DNA of 64,000 bases from contig JXTB01000250.1 in NCBI GenBank assembly GCA_002914805.1, positions 253,242-317,241 on the forward strand, in the 5' to 3' direction. Of the stretch, positions 60,422 to 64,000 are shown piece after piece (within the stretch, counting starts at the first letter, position 1; each line of letters starts with the position of its first letter). The notes under the pieces are model-generated. The model was not told where the DNA came from. It saw only the letters and a program-made list of their open reading frames with translations, and searched no databases. This DNA comes from Parasponia andersonii. Lineage: Eukaryota > Streptophyta > Magnoliopsida > Rosales > Cannabaceae. Both the position numbers and the translations under genes were made by a program.

Positions 60422-62356
60422 TGGTCACAAAAATAGTGATTTTTAATAATTTTAAGTTAAAATAATGATAAATAGTAATAAACATTGATTTTAAAATTTT
60501 AATTTCTATTTCTCAAAATTAAGTAAAATTCAAAAATAGGAATCTTTTTTTTGGTTTTAATTTTTCTAGAAAATATTGACTTAATATTTAATATTTGGAG
60601 GAATTCCATTTAATTTATTTAGAAACTTTTTATTTAAAATCATGAGCTTTGTCTAAATAATTTACATAAAATCATTTGTATTTCTAAAAACTCAATTTAA
60701 TAGCAAAATTATCCTCATACATCTACTTAGTAAATATACTATTATTGGCTAAATAAATTTGACTAGGAAAAAGAGATTAACAGAGAATAGATACTCATCA
60801 GAAAAATAGAGTGAGAAAGCAAGTACAAGTAATGCGACTTGTCCGACCGCTGAGATTACTACAACAAATAGACAAATACCTGAAAGTAGGAAAAATATAG
60901 GGATGAGCATTCACATGCTTTGTAGAAATTTAAATACATTTTTGAATAGATGCAGTTTTTGCAAACCTACATGGTTAATACTTTTTTCCAAAATCCATTT
61001 ATAAACCAAGTATATAAAATAATTGATATTCAGAATAATCATATATTCAAAACAAAAACCAAATCCACATAATTGTACATATCATAAATTGTCATATCCT
61101 ATGAGCTCACATCCTCTTATCATGAAGTAGAGTCACTCGTACTACACGTACTAAGTACTCTCTCCTTAATACATGTCCTAGAAAACCAGAAGGACATCCA
61201 TATATCTAGACCTACCGAACTTGAAGGGCAACTGAATGCCTATACTTATCAAATAGGAATAATCAGAAAAACTCTGCACAGATTTACAGGCTCTCATTGA
61301 GGGCAGGGATACTAGCTGCCTACTAAACATCGCGATGCCTAAAATATATCTTATGTGTGATCCTATAGTATGTACAATATGTAACCGTTCATAATAGCTA
61401 TGCATCTAAGAATCATACCATGCTTTAAAAATCCAACTTGATATTTTTCTAGGATTTACTGTATATAGGCAGCACACCGCTGTTTAGCCCCATAATCACA
61501 ATATAAAAATATATATAAAAATCGACACAGTCCAACCCTAATATAATCTTATAATTTTTAACCATTTGCTAATCTATCGTAAAATTATGATTTTTCAAAA
61601 ATAACTTTTAATACAATTATAAATTAAAACAAATACAAAATCAGGTAATTGAACAATTACCTTAATGTGGTAGCTATATCAAGCAAAAAAACACACGAAG
61701 AAACTCCTATTAGTCATTTGAGCGTTCAAACAGTCGTTTTGGGATCCCAATAAGTCCACTTAGGAAATTAATTTTTCTACCAGAACCTCAAATAGAGAAA
61801 TAGAAATCACCATTGAATTCAAAACATCTAAAAATAGTATGATAGACACATACTTTGTCAAAATGGGTCCTAATGTAGGACCCATCTGATAGCGAACAAG
61901 GACATGAGAAAAGGTCTTGAATAGAAGCTCGTGATAAGAGGAGTCAAAAGAGACCAATGGCAACCCTCCAAGTGGCCAGACGACGGCACAATGGTGCCGA
62001 AAAATTGCACGGTCATTTTTATTTTGTAGTCGTTTAGCTTAATTTGACCACCTATAAGTCTATATTCCAAGAACTAAACAAATAAGAGGAGGTCAGATCT
62101 TGAAGATGGCATGGTAAAGAGTAAACTGGCGAGGCTCATAATAACTGTTTCTTTGTAGTTATGCAGAAGAAAAAAATTGATGATTTGGCCATGGTCGAAG
62201 AAAAGAAAAAGAAGAACTAGAAAAAGAAAATACAGTGTTAGAAGGAGGAAAAGAGAAGTGTTGATAAGCGGATCCCATTATTTATATAAAATATTTTTTT
62301 TATTTTTTTTAGACTGAAAATTAGTAGAATATTCTTAAAAAGGTTAAATTTTTACA
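60422..62356 (-). mobile_element. diverged solo LTR related to the LARD LTRs (fossil)
   Basis: It aligns in the same orientation with 36974-39318: TGGTCACAA start, 'ATCCTCATACATCTAC', 'TGAGCATTCACATGC', the 'CCTAGAAAACCAGAAGGACATCC' region and a TTTTTACA end. It is far more diverged than the two LARD LTRs are from each other. No interior or partner LTR is nearby, so it is a solo LTR from an older insertion of the same or a sister family. Flanks are TA-rich, so a target duplication is compatible but unprovable. Confidence 0.7.
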
Positions 62357-64000
62357 TATATAATATATAAGGTAGCTTAGAAATTAATTTTATCATATTC
62401 TAACTAAACTGGAACATTTGACTTGATGTAACACATTTATGAACTGGTACGTAACACATTTATGTCCTATATATATGTTTTTTTTTTTTTGCTTTTTGCT
62501 TTTTGCAATTTTTGAAATAATGCGATCGAAAAAACAACTCTTCTTTTGTGTAGGCCGATTGGTGAGGAGTCCTTCAACTAACATTCCTTCATATTAAAGA
62601 TATATATTAGATTCTTATCCTAAGTTGGATAGAGTACTGGTGAGTTATGTGGTTCATAAGAGTGGTAGGTCTAAGGGGTCCGACGAAAAGCCGTGAAAGG
62701 TAATAGCACACCAGTCAAATTAATTAACCCATCCAATCCGATTGATCAGACAGCAACAGCCCCCCCACTTTTGTCTCTACGTAGTACGTACACTAGTTTG
62801 TTAGCTTGATCCACTCATGATGTCTCAGATAAATATGTTAAAAAGCCGAAACAAAGCTAGTTAATAATCTTATCACCATATATCTTTGTCTAAAAAAAGG
62901 GCTTCCTCTATTTCCTAATATATCTTATACAAATAGATCGAAATTATTAAATGTTAAAAATTAGAAAAAGCCTTCAAATTTCTCTAATAAATCTTATTCG
63001 TATGCATTCAAAGCCCATAGAAGAATTGTTCTTTCATCACTATTTCTTTTTGTCGAGATTATTTTGTCGCTGTGCTGTATTGTCTCTCGAAGGTAGCCAC
63101 TGTGTTTTCTTTTTCATTTTTTTTTTTGGTTGTTTCATATCATATATTTTAATATTTTATTCAATTAATATCTTTTATTTAATTACTATCGTCGTTATCT
63201 TAAAATTTAAAACTTATAACAAATTTGTTCTTCAATTAGAAACTAATTTATACCCTCGAATAACTTTAATATTAAGTTAAAAAAGTTCAAAAAGAAACTA
63301 AAAAATATGAATTAAAAAACAAAAATCCCAAACCCACCCTTCTTCTACCTCTCTCTCTCTCTCTCTCTCTCTCCCTCTTTGTCCATCTTCTGCGGGATCA
63401 TTTTGAACAGTTGATCGAGTTTTGGAACAAACAAAGAACCACAAACTATGGAAGAAACTGAGACCCATTTACCATAAAGCACCGAAACATAACCTGGATC
63501 TGAATAGAAACCCTCTCTTGCCTGACCACCATGAAATCTTTAGGCTGAGCTCTAACTACATCGGCAATGGCAGTGATGAATATGTCATCAGAAACCAAGT
63601 AGACCAGATTCATGATCCGGTCGTACCTTGTTGTACCATTTCGCTTTCTTTCTTTTTTTTTTTTGGCTCTGATTGATAAGATTTTGGTCTCCTTTAATAG
63701 GTATTTCATTATTGGGGTTTCTATATGTCGTTTGATTGATGAGATTTCCATCCTCTTGAATGTTGGATATTTCTAGATTTTAGGGCTTTTGATTGCCGCA
63801 AAATGTTAAGAGAAGAATGGATTCTTTTATGAAGGTTCAGTTTATTCGGTGAAGAAGCTGAACAGTAGGAGGGAGGAAGAAGAAGCAGTGGGGAACAGGG
63901 GAAGGAAGAAGTTTTTATTATAATATTATTATTCTAACTTTTTATTAATGGAAATCATCATTATTTATTATTTAGTTTCATAATTTTAAGGAATTTAAAT
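62357..64000. other. right-edge region, possible gene start
   Basis: Mostly anonymous AT-rich DNA. From about 63340 there is a C/T-rich leader with (CT)n at 63351-63375. It is followed by moderately GC-rich DNA with an 84-codon frame on + (63422-63676) and a 101-codon frame on - (63446-63751), neither with a family signature. The arrangement resembles the leader and first intron of a gene extending beyond the window, but this is unproven. Confidence 0.3.

Overview
The window is nuclear DNA from a flowering plant, most likely a eudicot. It is very AT-rich, has long (TA)n tracts, and carries intron-containing genes whose nearest relatives are plant-only families. About a third of the window or more is transposon debris. 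I can support four host genes, each assembled here by joining exons at GT/AG sites with conserved phases: SPEECHLESS (SPCH, bHLH, + strand, 18874-21573); a group III WRKY factor (- strand, 26333-28277); the organellar sigma factor SIG5/SIGE (+ strand, 53563-55901); and a CAPRICE/TRIPTYCHON/ETC-type single-repeat R3-MYB (- strand, 56863-58925). The R3-MYB exons are so short that simple ORF scanning misses two of the three.

Layout. 1-4105: intergenic, microsatellites only. 4106-15010: an old, broken Ty3/gypsy element of the Tat lineage on the - strand, with both LTRs, gag-pol remnants and a large antisense reading region of the 'gypsy-type transposase' (PF04195-like) kind between pol and the 3' LTR. 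15011-18873: SPCH upstream region with a candidate TATA box and two small upstream ORFs. 18874-21573: SPCH. 21574-26332: intergenic with MITEs, an assembly gap and a GC-rich repeat island. 26333-28277: WRKY. 28278-30763: WRKY upstream region, with a MITE. 30764-39318: a non-autonomous LTR element (LARD type, LTRs about 2.4 kb, roughly 3.9 kb non-coding interior) bounded by assembly gaps. 39421-46050: a nest of DNA transposons: two related long-TIR elements on either side of a decayed BED/hAT transposase element. 46051-52600: tandem duplications, a PIF/Harbinger-like element with TTA target duplications, and repeats. 52600-55901: SIG5. 56863-58925: R3-MYB, convergent with SIG5. 59799-60150: a MULE-type MITE with long TIRs. 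60422-62356: a diverged solo LTR related to the LARD LTRs. 62357-64000: mostly anonymous, with a possible gene start at the right edge.

The genes do not form an operon-like unit. Two of them act in epidermal cell patterning: SPCH starts the stomatal lineage, and the R3-MYB is a mobile inhibitor of trichome and root-hair fate circuits. WRKY (stress/senescence) and SIG5 (light/stress control of plastid transcription) are signal-responsive regulators. All four are nuclear transcription-control genes. I saw no rRNA, convincing tRNA, CRISPR or bacterial-type system.
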